In this document: positions 27,605 through 36,377 of the stretch, piece by piece
Position numbering within the stretch: the stretch's first letter is position 1
Layout: the number at the start of each line of letters is the position of its first letter
DNA from: an uncultured Collinsella sp.
Lineage (GTDB): Bacteria; Actinomycetota; Coriobacteriia; Coriobacteriales; Coriobacteriaceae
Length of the DNA: 63,365 nt
Direction of reading: 5' to 3'
Assembly (NCBI GenBank): GCA_902470815.1
Contig: CABRHS010000011.1
Span: forward strand, 1-63,365
The notes under the pieces: model-generated
What the model was told of the DNA's origin: nothing
Seen by the model: only the letters and a program-made list of their open reading frames with translations
The model's database searches: none
Program-made: the position numbers and the translations under genes

Positions 27605-28777
27605 ATGTTGCTGAGGAATCGCGAGGTGCGGCGTGCGCTCATCGCGAGCATCATCTGCACGCTCGCGGGATGCGCCGCGGCGTATCTGATCACTCGGGGG
27701 CTGCTCGAGCGCACGGGGGCCGGCGCGTATCTCGTCGCGACGACGGTCGACGCCATCGCGCCCACCGGCTCCGCGGCGACCGCCCTGACCCTGAGGGCGA
27801 CGGCCCGGACCGTCGCCCTCGCGGCATCGTGCTGCGCGGGCCTGACCGGCGCCGTCGTCACCGCGATCTTCACGGCGCTCACCGCGCACCGCTACCGCGC
27901 CCTCGGCCGCATGGCCGACAACCTCGATCGCGTCCTGGCGGGCGAGCGCGACATCAGCCTTCGCGACATGGAGGAGGGCGAGCTCGCGATCCTGTCGAGC
28001 GAGGTCGACAAGGTCATAGCCCGATTGAACCTGACCGTCGACGAGCTCCAGGCCGAGAAGTTCGCGCTCTCGGACTCCCTCGCCGACATCTCGCATCAGC
28101 TCAAGACGCCGCTCACCTCGATAGCGATCTCGACCGAGTTGGTGCGCGACCGCCTGGCCGACCGCGGTGACTCGCGCGACCTGGTCGAGCGGCTGCGGCT
28201 GGTGCAGCGCCTCCAGGGGCGCGTGGAGGACCTCGTGGCCGCCCTGCTCAAGCTCGCGCGCATCGACGCCGGTGTGATCAAGCTCGTGCACTCCCCCGTC
28301 GATGCCGCGGAGCTCCTGAGGTGGAGCGTCGAGCCGCTCGCCGTCGCGTTCGACATCGCGGACGTCGCCCTCGAGACCGACGTCGCCCAGGGCGCGTGCT
28401 TCATCGGTGACATCACCTGGAGCGTCGAGGCGCTCGAGAACATCCTCAAGAACTGCGTGGAGCACACGCCCGCGGGCGGTGCGGTGAGGGTGAGGATCGT
28501 CGAGGACGTGTTGGCATGCAGGATACACATCGAGGACACCGGGCCCGGCATAGCGGAGGACGACCTGCCGCACATCTTCGAGCGCTTCTATCGCGGCGAG
28601 GAGTCGACGCATGCGGCGTCCGAGCTGAACCCCGCCGGTGTGGGAATCGGCCTCGCCCTGGCAAAAAGCCTGGTCAGCGCACAAGGCGGCACGCTCACCG
28701 CGCACAACGTGACGGACGCGCAGGGCAACGTGACGGGAGCCGCCTTCGACATGGTCTTCTTCAAGTCCATCGTCTGA
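27605..28777 (+). CDS. Sensor histidine kinase
   Basis: A 390-residue membrane kinase. Two membrane helices (about residues 10-32 and 68-92) enclose a very short outer loop of about 35 residues. This is shorter than a typical ligand-binding domain and recalls intramembrane-sensing kinases that work with ABC transporters. A HAMP-like linker leads to the phosphoacceptor H164 (ADISHQLKTPLTS), then the ATPase domain with NILKNCVEHTP, DTGPGIAEDD and GVGIGLALAKSLV. Partner of the preceding regulator. Confidence 0.92.
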   Translation: MLLRNREVRRALIASIICTLAGCAAAYLITRGLLERTGAGAYLVATTVDAIAPTGSAATALTLRATARTVALAASCCAGLTGAVVTAIFTALTAHRYRALGRMADNLDRVLAGERDISLRDMEEGELAILSSEVDKVIARLNLTVDELQAEKFALSDSLADISHQLKTPLTSIAISTELVRDRLADRGDSRDLVERLRLVQRLQGRVEDLVAALLKLARIDAGVIKLVHSPVDAAELLRWSVEPLAVAFDIADVALETDVAQGACFIGDITWSVEALENILKNCVEHTPAGGAVRVRIVEDVLACRIHIEDTGPGIAEDDLPHIFERFYRGEESTHAASELNPAGVGIGLALAKSLVSAQGGTLTAHNVTDAQGNVTGAAFDMVFFKSIV

Positions 28778-28909
28778 ATTCACCGGGCCTGATTCGGCGG
28801 GTCCGGGCGCGTGCGCCAGATGACGCATCTGTCACATTCCGGTCATGGTGCGGCAAGAACGCTCGGCGAATATGGGTATCGTACGCCGTCAATCCCGAAA
28901 GGATGAACC
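28778..28909 (+). promoter_or_regulatory. Upstream region of first ABC exporter
   Basis: A 132-bp gap between kinase and exporter genes. It contains TGTCAC near 28830, and the same hexamer also occurs at about 26802 ahead of the response regulator gene. This shared word is a candidate response-regulator half site, but six bases are weak evidence. GAAAGGATGAACC before ATG 28910 is the ribosome site. Confidence 0.25.
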
Positions 28910-29590
28910 ATGGAGATCCTGCGCGTCGAACACCTGGCCCGCATCTACGGAACAGGCGACACGGCCGTGACCGCCCTCGACGACGTGAGCTTCTCCGTCG
29001 AGGCAGGGGAATTCATCGCCATCATAGGGAGCTCGGGATCGGGAAAGTCGACCCTCATGCACCTCATGGGCGGCGTCGACCGGCCCACCTCGGGCACCGT
29101 CAAGCTGCAGGGGCAAGACATATTCGCCGGCAGCGATGAGCAGCTCGCCGTGTTCCGCCGTCGCGAGGTGGGGCTGATCTACCAGTTCTACAACCTCATC
29201 CCCGTGCTCAACGTGGTAGAGAACATGACGCTGCCGGTCCTCATGGACGGCCGCTCCGTCAACGAGCAGCGCCTCTCCGCCCTCGTGCGAGCGCTCGGCC
29301 TCACCGGGCGCGAGTCATGCCTGCCCAACCAGCTCTCGGGCGGGCAGCAGCAGCGCGTGGCGATAGGCCGCGCGCTCATGAACGCGCCCTCCGTGGCTCT
29401 CGCTGACGAGCCCACCGGCAACCTCGACTCGAAGAACTCGGCGGAGATCATGAACCTGCTCCGCGGCTCAAACAGGAAGTTCAAGCAGACGCTCATCGTC
29501 ATCACCCACGATGAGGACGTCGCCCTCATGGCCGATCGCGTGATCGCCATCGAGGACGGCCGCATCGTGAGCGACGAGCGGAGGGCCTGA
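28910..29590 (+). CDS. ABC transporter ATP-binding protein (MacB/BceA class)
   Basis: A 226-residue ATPase with Walker A GSSGSGKSTLMH, Q-loop region YQFYNLIPVLNV, signature LSGGQQQRVAIGRAL and Walker B VALADEPTGNLD. The LNVVENM and LMG patterns are typical of the MacB/LolD/BceA group, which power FtsX-type permeases. The permease gene follows after one base. Together with the two-component genes it suggests a peptide-antibiotic or envelope-stress response. Confidence 0.93.
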   Translation: MEILRVEHLARIYGTGDTAVTALDDVSFSVEAGEFIAIIGSSGSGKSTLMHLMGGVDRPTSGTVKLQGQDIFAGSDEQLAVFRRREVGLIYQFYNLIPVLNVVENMTLPVLMDGRSVNEQRLSALVRALGLTGRESCLPNQLSGGQQQRVAIGRALMNAPSVALADEPTGNLDSKNSAEIMNLLRGSNRKFKQTLIVITHDEDVALMADRVIAIEDGRIVSDERRA

Positions 29591-29591
29591 C

Positions 29592-32500
29592 ATGAAGACG
29601 TCATTCAACCCGCGGCCCCGTGGCACGACAGAGGCCCCCTCCGCGCTCGGTTCCGGCCCGGGGATATTCAGCCGCTTCGCCGCGCGCTCACTCAAGCTCA
29701 ACCGCACGCGGACCGCGGTCTCCATCATAGGCATCGCCCTGTCTTGCGCACTCATCACCGCCATCTTCACGAGCGTCGCGACCCTGTACGGCGGGCTCCT
29801 CAAGGCCGAGATCCTCACGGACGGCACCTGGCAGGTCGAGCTCGTCAACGTCCCCGAGTCCGAGATCGGGGACGTGCATGCCGACCCGCGCGTGGACCGG
29901 AGCTACGACCGCGTCTCATATGGAGACGCCCTCATGCCCGAGAGCTTCCAGGGCTACTGGGGACGCTACCTGAGCGTGCAGGAATGGCCCACGGCCGATG
30001 CGGTCGGAGGGCTCAAGCCGCTCCCCAACATCTCCGAGGGCCGCGCCCCGCAGGCGCCTGACGAGATCGTGCTCGCGGGCGACCTCAAGGGCATGACCGT
30101 CGAGAAAGGCCAGAGGCTTTACGACACCCTGCCCGCCACCGGTCTCGACTACACCGTCCCGCGAGCGAATTGGGACGGCGCTCTCGAGGTGGGCAGCACG
30201 ATCGAGCTCTCCCTCGGCCAACGCATGCTCGTGGACACCCAGAGCGGCGCTCAGGCGCCGTGCCTCTACAGCGAGTCGCTCTACACGACCGAGAGCGAGC
30301 ACGGGGACGTCATCTCCGAGTACCTGGCGGACCCAGCGCCCGCCCGGCCCTTCAAGGTCGTGGGCTTCTTCGCCCCCAAGGACGGCCGCAGTTATGACCA
30401 GTGGGGGTCCATGGGCCCCGGCTATCTGGGGTTCGTTGCCTCCCCGGGTCTCCCGGCGCGGCAGACGAGCATCTACCTCACGACCAACCTCACGAGCATG
30501 GCCGACATAAACTCGTTCATCGGGGAGTACACCGGTGCCGACCATGCCATCGGCGCATGGGGCAACAGGGGCTTTATCGAGAACATGGAGAGCCAGGCCG
30601 CCGCATACTCACACGACAGCCTCCTGCGCTATCAGGGCATGACGGACGACCGTTCGATCTGGGGCACCCTCTACACCCTCGCCGCGATCCTCTCGGTCGT
30701 CGTCATCGTCGCCTCGGTCTCCCTCATCTACAACTCCTTCGCGATCGCCGTGTCCGAGCGCACGCGCCAATTCGGCCTGCTCTCCTCCCTCGGCGCCAGC
30801 AAGCGCCAGCTACGCCGCTCGGTCTACGCCGAGGCCCTCATGCTGGCGGCCATCGGCATCCCCGCCGGCCTCGCCCTCGGCATCCTGGGCACCCTCGTCG
30901 TGTTCAACGTGGCGGGCGAGGGCATCGGCATGCTGATCGACCAGGAGGCGTTCGCCGGCACGGGCCTCAGCACCATCACCGTGAATCCCGTCATCCTCGC
31001 GATCTGCGCGCTCTTGGCCCTCGTGACGGTCTTGATCAGCGCGGCGATTCCGGCATGGCGCGCCAGCCGCGTGTCCGCCGTCGACGCCATCCGCTCCAGC
31101 CGCGATGTGCGCCTCTCCCGCCGCGAGTGCCGTCAGCGGCGGCGCGCCGCGCACGGGACCGGCGGCGCCCTCCCCTTCACGCGCCGACTCGACAACATGC
31201 GCCTTCGCCTCGCCGGCGTCCCGGGCATCCTCGCCCGCCGCAACCTCACGCGCGCGAGCTCCAAGGGCCGCGTGGCGGTGGCGTCGCTCGCGGTCTCGGT
31301 CGCGCTCATCATCATATCCGGGGGCATCTCGCACTACCTGAGCTACCTCACGGAGGTGGTGGACAGCGGTGGGAGCGATATCGAGGTCTCCCTCAACCGC
31401 ATTCTGGAGGACGACGAGACCACGGCCGACGGCGCCCACGCGATCGACTCCGCGTACCGGTCGCTCAAGGGCGTCTCCGGGGTGAGGGGCGAGGGCTATC
31501 TCATCAACTCGTCGCTCTACGGCAGCTTCCAGCCGAACATGATCGACACCGATGCGCTCACCTCGAACAGCGACCAGTACGACATGCCGGACCGCGGCGT
31601 GGCCCCCGACGGGACCACGTACGCGCCGATCTCCCTGCTGTTCCTCGACAAGGGTTCCTGGAACCGCATTCTGGACGAGAACGGCCTGGACCGCGAGCGC
31701 TACACCGATCCCGAGCACCCCGTCGCCGTGGGGCTCAACGGCACCCAATCCAACGACGGGAAGCGCTACTCGGTGCGCGACCTCTTCCAGACGACCGGTG
31801 AGGCGCGGCTGTTCACCAACATCGAGGAAGTGGACGAGAGCAGTTTCATCGAAATCAACGTCGACGAGAGAGGCCGTGCCGTCGCGCACTACGAGGCCTT
31901 CGGAGGCGAGTCCGATGCCCGATTTGACGAGGATGGGAACCCGACCTACCAGGAGCTCGAGAAACCGCTCGACGAGGTGCTCTCGGGCACCTACGATCTG
32001 CCCGTGGGCGCGATTGTCAAGACCTTCCCGGACTCGATCAAGTCCTACGCCTCGATCTGGCCGACGCTCGTGCTGCCCGTGAGCACCCTCCCCACCCTCG
32101 CCGCCGGGTCCGAGGCAATCCAGTCCGATGTCGCCTCCGGAAGCCTTGCCAAGCCCTTCGCCTTCCACTCGGCGGAGGCGAGCTACGGCACCACGATCTA
32201 CGCGTACCTTTCCTTTGGGGCGAACGACTCCCGCAAAGCCTCGGCCGAGATGAACTCCATCCTGGACAGCGAGTTTTCCGGCCCGGAGTGGTACCGGACC
32301 TACCTCATGGACAACGCCGGCAACGTGCGCACGTCCAAGCTGATGGCCGAGACAGTGCAGCTGTTCATCAACTGCTTCATCGCGATAACCGGGGCGATAG
32401 CCGTGGCAAACGTGTTCAACACGCTCACCAACTCGATCATCCTGCGGCGACGCGAGTTCGCCATGCTCAAGAGCATCGGCATGGGCAAGCGCGCGTTCTG

Positions 32501-32759
32501 GCGCATGATCGCGCTCGAGTGCCTGTCCTACGCCTGGCGCGGCCTGGCGATCGGCCTTGCGCTCGGCTCCGTGGTCACGTTCTTGATCTATCAGGCGATG
32601 ATGATGAGCTTCGCGGGGCTCGACTTCGTGGTGCCCGCTGGATGGGTGTTTGCCGCCGTCGGCGTGGTGACACTCGTGCTCGCGCTGTCCACCATATATG
32701 CTTTACGCAAGTCAAGTACCGGCTCCATCGTGCAGACCCTGCGCGAGAACGCCATCTGA
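29592..32759 (+). CDS. Large FtsX-type ABC transporter permease
   Basis: A 1055-residue membrane protein. An N-terminal helix (TAVSIIGIALSCALITAIF) precedes a large extracytoplasmic MacB-core-like domain. Three helices follow (about residues 360-500), with a conserved RTRQFGLLSSLGASKRQLRRSVYAEAL coupling segment, here split in two: RTRQFGLLSSLGASK then RQLRRSVYAEAL. A second helix and outer domain follow, then three C-terminal helices with RRREFAMLKSIGMGK. Two FtsX cores in one chain fit a mechanotransmission ABC complex with the ATPase just upstream. Confidence 0.9.
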   Translation: MKTSFNPRPRGTTEAPSALGSGPGIFSRFAARSLKLNRTRTAVSIIGIALSCALITAIFTSVATLYGGLLKAEILTDGTWQVELVNVPESEIGDVHADPRVDRSYDRVSYGDALMPESFQGYWGRYLSVQEWPTADAVGGLKPLPNISEGRAPQAPDEIVLAGDLKGMTVEKGQRLYDTLPATGLDYTVPRANWDGALEVGSTIELSLGQRMLVDTQSGAQAPCLYSESLYTTESEHGDVISEYLADPAPARPFKVVGFFAPKDGRSYDQWGSMGPGYLGFVASPGLPARQTSIYLTTNLTSMADINSFIGEYTGADHAIGAWGNRGFIENMESQAAAYSHDSLLRYQGMTDDRSIWGTLYTLAAILSVVVIVASVSLIYNSFAIAVSERTRQFGLLSSLGASKRQLRRSVYAEALMLAAIGIPAGLALGILGTLVVFNVAGEGIGMLIDQEAFAGTGLSTITVNPVILAICALLALVTVLISAAIPAWRASRVSAVDAIRSSRDVRLSRRECRQRRRAAHGTGGALPFTRRLDNMRLRLAGVPGILARRNLTRASSKGRVAVASLAVSVALIIISGGISHYLSYLTEVVDSGGSDIEVSLNRILEDDETTADGAHAIDSAYRSLKGVSGVRGEGYLINSSLYGSFQPNMIDTDALTSNSDQYDMPDRGVAPDGTTYAPISLLFLDKGSWNRILDENGLDRERYTDPEHPVAVGLNGTQSNDGKRYSVRDLFQTTGEARLFTNIEEVDESSFIEINVDERGRAVAHYEAFGGESDARFDEDGNPTYQELEKPLDEVLSGTYDLPVGAIVKTFPDSIKSYASIWPTLVLPVSTLPTLAAGSEAIQSDVASGSLAKPFAFHSAEASYGTTIYAYLSFGANDSRKASAEMNSILDSEFSGPEWYRTYLMDNAGNVRTSKLMAETVQLFINCFIAITGAIAVANVFNTLTNSIILRRREFAMLKSIGMGKRAFWRMIALECLSYAWRGLAIGLALGSVVTFLIYQAMMMSFAGLDFVVPAGWVFAAVGVVTLVLALSTIYALRKSSTGSIVQTLRENAI

Positions 32760-32773
32760 CGAAAGGATCGACC

Positions 32774-34261
32774 ATGCCCGACCCAACGCCGAACAACACC
32801 AACCCCACCGACGAGTTCCTGGACACGCTCGGGGACGCCCCGCAGGCCACGCGCAAGCTCAAACTGCCGGAAATCGTGCCGGTGATCCGGCGAGGCCCGG
32901 GCGCCGGCGCCAATGGGGCAGGCGAGCCGGCGGCGAACGCCGATTGCGACGGAGCCGGGGAAGCCGAGGCGACGCCGCTCGAGGGGTCCGACGCCGAGGC
33001 GTACGCCGCCCTCAAGGCAAAGCGCGCCGAGCGCCGCCGGAAGAAGCTCGTGCGCCGCGGCATCGCGATCGGAGTGGTCGTCGCGGTCGTCGCGGGCGGC
33101 GCCATCGCGATCAACGCGCTCAACAAGGAGCCCGAGCAGATGATGGAGGCGGTCACCGACTTCGCCGTCCAGGGCGACTTCGAGACCGCGATCGACGCCA
33201 AGGGCACGCTTCAGCCGCTCTCCGCGACCGTGATCACCCCCGAGGTGAGCGGCCAGATCGAGAGTGTCAACGTGGTGGCCGGTCAGGCGGTCAACGCTGG
33301 CGACGTCCTCATGACCATCAAGAACCCCGAGCTCGACCGCGCGGTCGCCGAGGCCGATCGCGCGCTGCGCCAGGCCCGAGCCGACCTCGCGGCCGCACAG
33401 CAGGCGCTCGCCGAGGCCCAGCGGCTCGCCTCCCAGCCCACCGGCGACCCCATGGCCGGCCCCGCGGTCGACGTCGCGGGCGCACAGCAGGCGGTGAATG
33501 CAGCGCAGGTCGCGGTCGAGTCCGCGCAGGCCGCCTATGGCGACGCCACCGCGAAGGCCGCGCTGCGCACGGTCAAGGCCCCGGCCGCGGGCTCCATCGT
33601 GGCCATGAACGCCCAGGTGGGCGCCGACCTCGCCGACAGCATGGGCGGCTCGGGCGCGGGCGGCCCGCTCATGCAGATCGCCGACCTCTCCAAGATGAAG
33701 GTCACCATCCAGGTCGAGGAGAAGGACATCGCGAGCGTCGCCGTCGACCAGACCGCGACCATCACCTGCCCCGCGTTCCCCGACCTCACCATGACCGGCC
33801 GCGTGACGGGCATCGCCTCGATCGCCAGCGGCGACGGCGCGCAGATGTCCTACGACGGCATGGGCGGCTCCCCCACCTTCGCCGTCGACATCATGATCGA
33901 CGCCCCCGACGCGCGCCTCAAGCCCGGCATGACGGCAGAGGTCTCCCTCATCACGCAGAAACTCGAGAACGTGGTCATGGTGCCCATCACCGCCCTGCTC
34001 ACCGATGACGGGCAGAACTACTACGTGAACCTCGAGTCCGACCCCGAGACGCACGCCATGGAGCGCCTCGACGTGCGCGTGGTTGCCCAGAACGACGATT
34101 ACGCCGTGGTGGGCAAGCCCGCCGACGCGCCGGCCGAGCAGAACGCCGACATGCCCGAGTCGCCCCTCTCCGACAGCGACGTGCTCGTCATCGCGGGCGG
34201 CATGATGCCCGAAGACGAGATGGCGGGCGGCGGCGCCTCCGGCGGCATGGAGGTGCGCTGA
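32774..34261 (+). CDS. Membrane fusion protein (MacA/YknX-like)
   Basis: A 495-residue periplasmic-adaptor-type protein. ATG 32774 follows GAAAGGATCG. A cytosolic N-terminal ~100 residues rich in charged residues leads to one membrane helix (GIAIGVVVAVVAGGAIAINAL). Lipoyl-like half motifs (TPEVSGQIESVNVVAGQAVNAGDVLM and VKAPAAGSIVAMNAQVGADL, read in part) flank a short Ala/Gln-rich coiled coil. The C terminus is Met/Gly/acid rich. In Gram-positive bacteria such proteins join YknYZ-type exporters. Its stop overlaps the next start (ATGA). Confidence 0.88.
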   Translation: MPDPTPNNTNPTDEFLDTLGDAPQATRKLKLPEIVPVIRRGPGAGANGAGEPAANADCDGAGEAEATPLEGSDAEAYAALKAKRAERRRKKLVRRGIAIGVVVAVVAGGAIAINALNKEPEQMMEAVTDFAVQGDFETAIDAKGTLQPLSATVITPEVSGQIESVNVVAGQAVNAGDVLMTIKNPELDRAVAEADRALRQARADLAAAQQALAEAQRLASQPTGDPMAGPAVDVAGAQQAVNAAQVAVESAQAAYGDATAKAALRTVKAPAAGSIVAMNAQVGADLADSMGGSGAGGPLMQIADLSKMKVTIQVEEKDIASVAVDQTATITCPAFPDLTMTGRVTGIASIASGDGAQMSYDGMGGSPTFAVDIMIDAPDARLKPGMTAEVSLITQKLENVVMVPITALLTDDGQNYYVNLESDPETHAMERLDVRVVAQNDDYAVVGKPADAPAEQNADMPESPLSDSDVLVIAGGMMPEDEMAGGGASGGMEVR

Positions 34262-34986
34262 TGACCGTGCGCCCGGTAATCGACATCCGCCACATCCACC
34301 GCATCTTCGAGAGCGAGGCGGGGCTGGCGCACATACTCCACGACGTCTCGCTCACGGTGAGCCGCGGCGAGTTCGTGGCGATCACCGGCCCCTCGGGCTC
34401 GGGCAAGTCCACGCTCATGAACATCCTGGGCTGCCTGGACACCCCGACCTCGGGCACCTACCTGCTCGAAGGCCTGAACGTGGCCGAGCTCACCGACGAT
34501 GAGCTCGCGGAGGTCCGCGCCCTGCGCATTGGGTTCGTGTTCCAAAGCTTCAACCTGCTCCCGCGCATGAGCGTGCTCGACAACGTGACACTGCCGCTCG
34601 CCTACACCGACGTGCCCAGGCGGGAACGCGAGGTGCGCGCCGTGCACGCGCTGCGCTCCGTGGGCCTGCCGGTCGACCATTACGACCATCGGACGAACGA
34701 GCTCTCGGGCGGCCAGATGCAGCGCGTCGCCATCGCGCGCGCCCTGGTGAACGACCCCGCCATCATCCTGGCAGACGAGCCCACCGGCAACCTTGACTCC
34801 GTCACGGGACGCCAGGTCATGGACACGTTCCACGCGCTCAAGAGGGCGGGCAAGACCATCGTGCTCATCACGCACGACGCCGGCGTCGCGGCCGATGCCG
34901 ACCGCGCCATCCAGATCCGCGACGGCCGCGTGTACGAGGGCGCCTACGCGCCCGCCGCGGCCACGACCCCGGGAGGTGCCCAGTGA
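34261..34986 (+). CDS. ABC transporter ATP-binding protein (MacB/YknY-like)
   Basis: A 241-residue ATPase with GPSGSGKSTLMNILG, FVFQSFNLLPRMSV, LSGGQMQRVAIARAL and IILADEPTGNLDS. Start ATG overlaps the stop of the fusion-protein gene by one base, and its stop overlaps the GTG of the permease gene, so translation of the three is coupled. Together they form a tripartite exporter of peptides, toxins or other envelope-active molecules. Confidence 0.92.
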   Translation: MTVRPVIDIRHIHRIFESEAGLAHILHDVSLTVSRGEFVAITGPSGSGKSTLMNILGCLDTPTSGTYLLEGLNVAELTDDELAEVRALRIGFVFQSFNLLPRMSVLDNVTLPLAYTDVPRREREVRAVHALRSVGLPVDHYDHRTNELSGGQMQRVAIARALVNDPAIILADEPTGNLDSVTGRQVMDTFHALKRAGKTIVLITHDAGVAADADRAIQIRDGRVYEGAYAPAAATTPGGAQ

Positions 34987-36218
34987 GCATCGCAGACCTC
35001 TGCCGCGAGGCGTTCAGGTCCCTCGAGGCAAACAAGGGCCGCAGCCTCCTCACCATACTTGGCATCGTGATAGGCATCGCCGCCGTCATAGCCATGACCT
35101 CGCTCATCGGCGGCGTGCGCAACGGGCTCATCAGCGGCATGGGCCTCAACGCCGCCCGCATCGTGCACATCAACTGCGGCGAGCCGCTCTCCGAGGACGA
35201 CGTCGAGGACCTGGCGCGCCTCATACCCGACTACGAGGCCATCGAGGGCACGCGCGACAGCTACGCCGAGGTCCACGTGGGCGACAAGTCCCTCAACGTG
35301 GGGATCACCGGTGCGGATCCGTCGTTCCTCGAGATGACGGGGGCCACGACCAAGCTCGCGGAGGGCCGCATCTACACCGCGGCCGAGGCCGAGGCCAACT
35401 CCCGCATGGCGCTCATCGGCCGCAACGGCGTCGAAGCGTTCTTCGGCAGCCCTGGAGCGGAGGCCATAGGTAAGTCCATCCAGCTGCGGGGCAAGAGCTA
35501 CACCGTCATCGGCGTGCTCGATAACGGCATGACCGGAACGGACTACTGCAACGTCTACCTGCCGGCCGGGACCGTGAGCCAGGACTTCGGCGATGACTGG
35601 GATTACCTGTCGAGCGTCGTGGGCCTCGCGCGCGAGGGCGCGGACATCGAATCCGTGCAGGAGCAGACCATCGAGCAAATCGCCAAGATCAAGGACATCC
35701 CCGAGGAGGAGCGCGAGAACATGATCTGGGTGTACTCGATGAAGTCATCCATTGACCAGCTCGACACCTTCATGATGTCCTTCCAGCTCATAATGGGATC
35801 CGTCGCGGGCATCTCCCTGCTCGTGGGCGGCATAGGCATCATGAACATGATGCTCACCAACGTAACCGAGCGCATCCGCGAGATCGGCGTGCGCCGCGCC
35901 CTCGGCGCACGCGGTCGGGACATCACGATGCAGTTCCTCGCAGAGAGCGCCGCGCTGTGCGTGACCGGCGGCGTCATCGGGACCATAGCCGGGTATGCCA
36001 TCGCATGGGGCCTCGCGTTCGCTGCTGGAGCGTTCGGCCTGGACATGGGCGCCGTGACGGGCATGGGCGGATCCGGGGCCACGCTGACGCCCGCGATCGA
36101 GCCCGCAGCCATCGCGATCGCCGTTGGCATCTCGATTCTCATCGGGCTGGTGTTCGGATACTACCCCGCTCGACGGGCGGCGAAGCTCGACCCCGTCGAG
36201 TGCCTACGGTATCAGTAA
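34983..36218 (+). CDS. MacB/YknZ-like ABC transporter permease
   Basis: A 411-residue permease with GTG start at 34983 inside the previous stop. One N-terminal helix (RSLLTILGIVIGIAAVIAM), a MacB periplasmic core domain (about residues 45-265), then three helices beginning LLVGGIGIMNMMLTNVTERIREIG and containing VRRALGARGRDI. This is the classical MacB topology. It is the last gene of the exporter operon; two tandem hairpins follow. Confidence 0.93.
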   Translation: MSIADLCREAFRSLEANKGRSLLTILGIVIGIAAVIAMTSLIGGVRNGLISGMGLNAARIVHINCGEPLSEDDVEDLARLIPDYEAIEGTRDSYAEVHVGDKSLNVGITGADPSFLEMTGATTKLAEGRIYTAAEAEANSRMALIGRNGVEAFFGSPGAEAIGKSIQLRGKSYTVIGVLDNGMTGTDYCNVYLPAGTVSQDFGDDWDYLSSVVGLAREGADIESVQEQTIEQIAKIKDIPEEERENMIWVYSMKSSIDQLDTFMMSFQLIMGSVAGISLLVGGIGIMNMMLTNVTERIREIGVRRALGARGRDITMQFLAESAALCVTGGVIGTIAGYAIAWGLAFAAGAFGLDMGAVTGMGGSGATLTPAIEPAAIAIAVGISILIGLVFGYYPARRAAKLDPVECLRYQ

Positions 36219-36271
36219 CGGCGCATATTCTGGTCGATCGATGCTCGTATAGCGAAACCGACCACGGCACG

Positions 36272-36374
36272 CATGGAGGATATGAACGCGACAACCGTTC
36301 ATATCCTCCATGAAAGCGTCCCTTACGTACTTCGTATTGAGGATATGAGCGATTCGACCGCTCATATCCTCAAT
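36272..36374. repeat. Two tandem related palindromes
   Basis: Unit 1 has perfect 17-bp arms (36272-36288 and 36296-36312) around a 7-nt loop. Unit 2 has perfect 16-bp arms (36336-36351 and 36359-36374), also with a 7-nt loop. Both share the core GAGGATATGA(A/G)CG and its complement. Differences between units are compensated on the opposite arm, so pairing is conserved. They lie directly after the exporter operon, and the IS element begins 3 bp after unit 2. Confidence 0.8.
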
Positions 36375-36377
36375 CTG

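Noticed and set aside
36272..36374. CRISPR repeats
   Set aside because: Only two palindromic units with different arms and a short gap, no spacers or cas genes.
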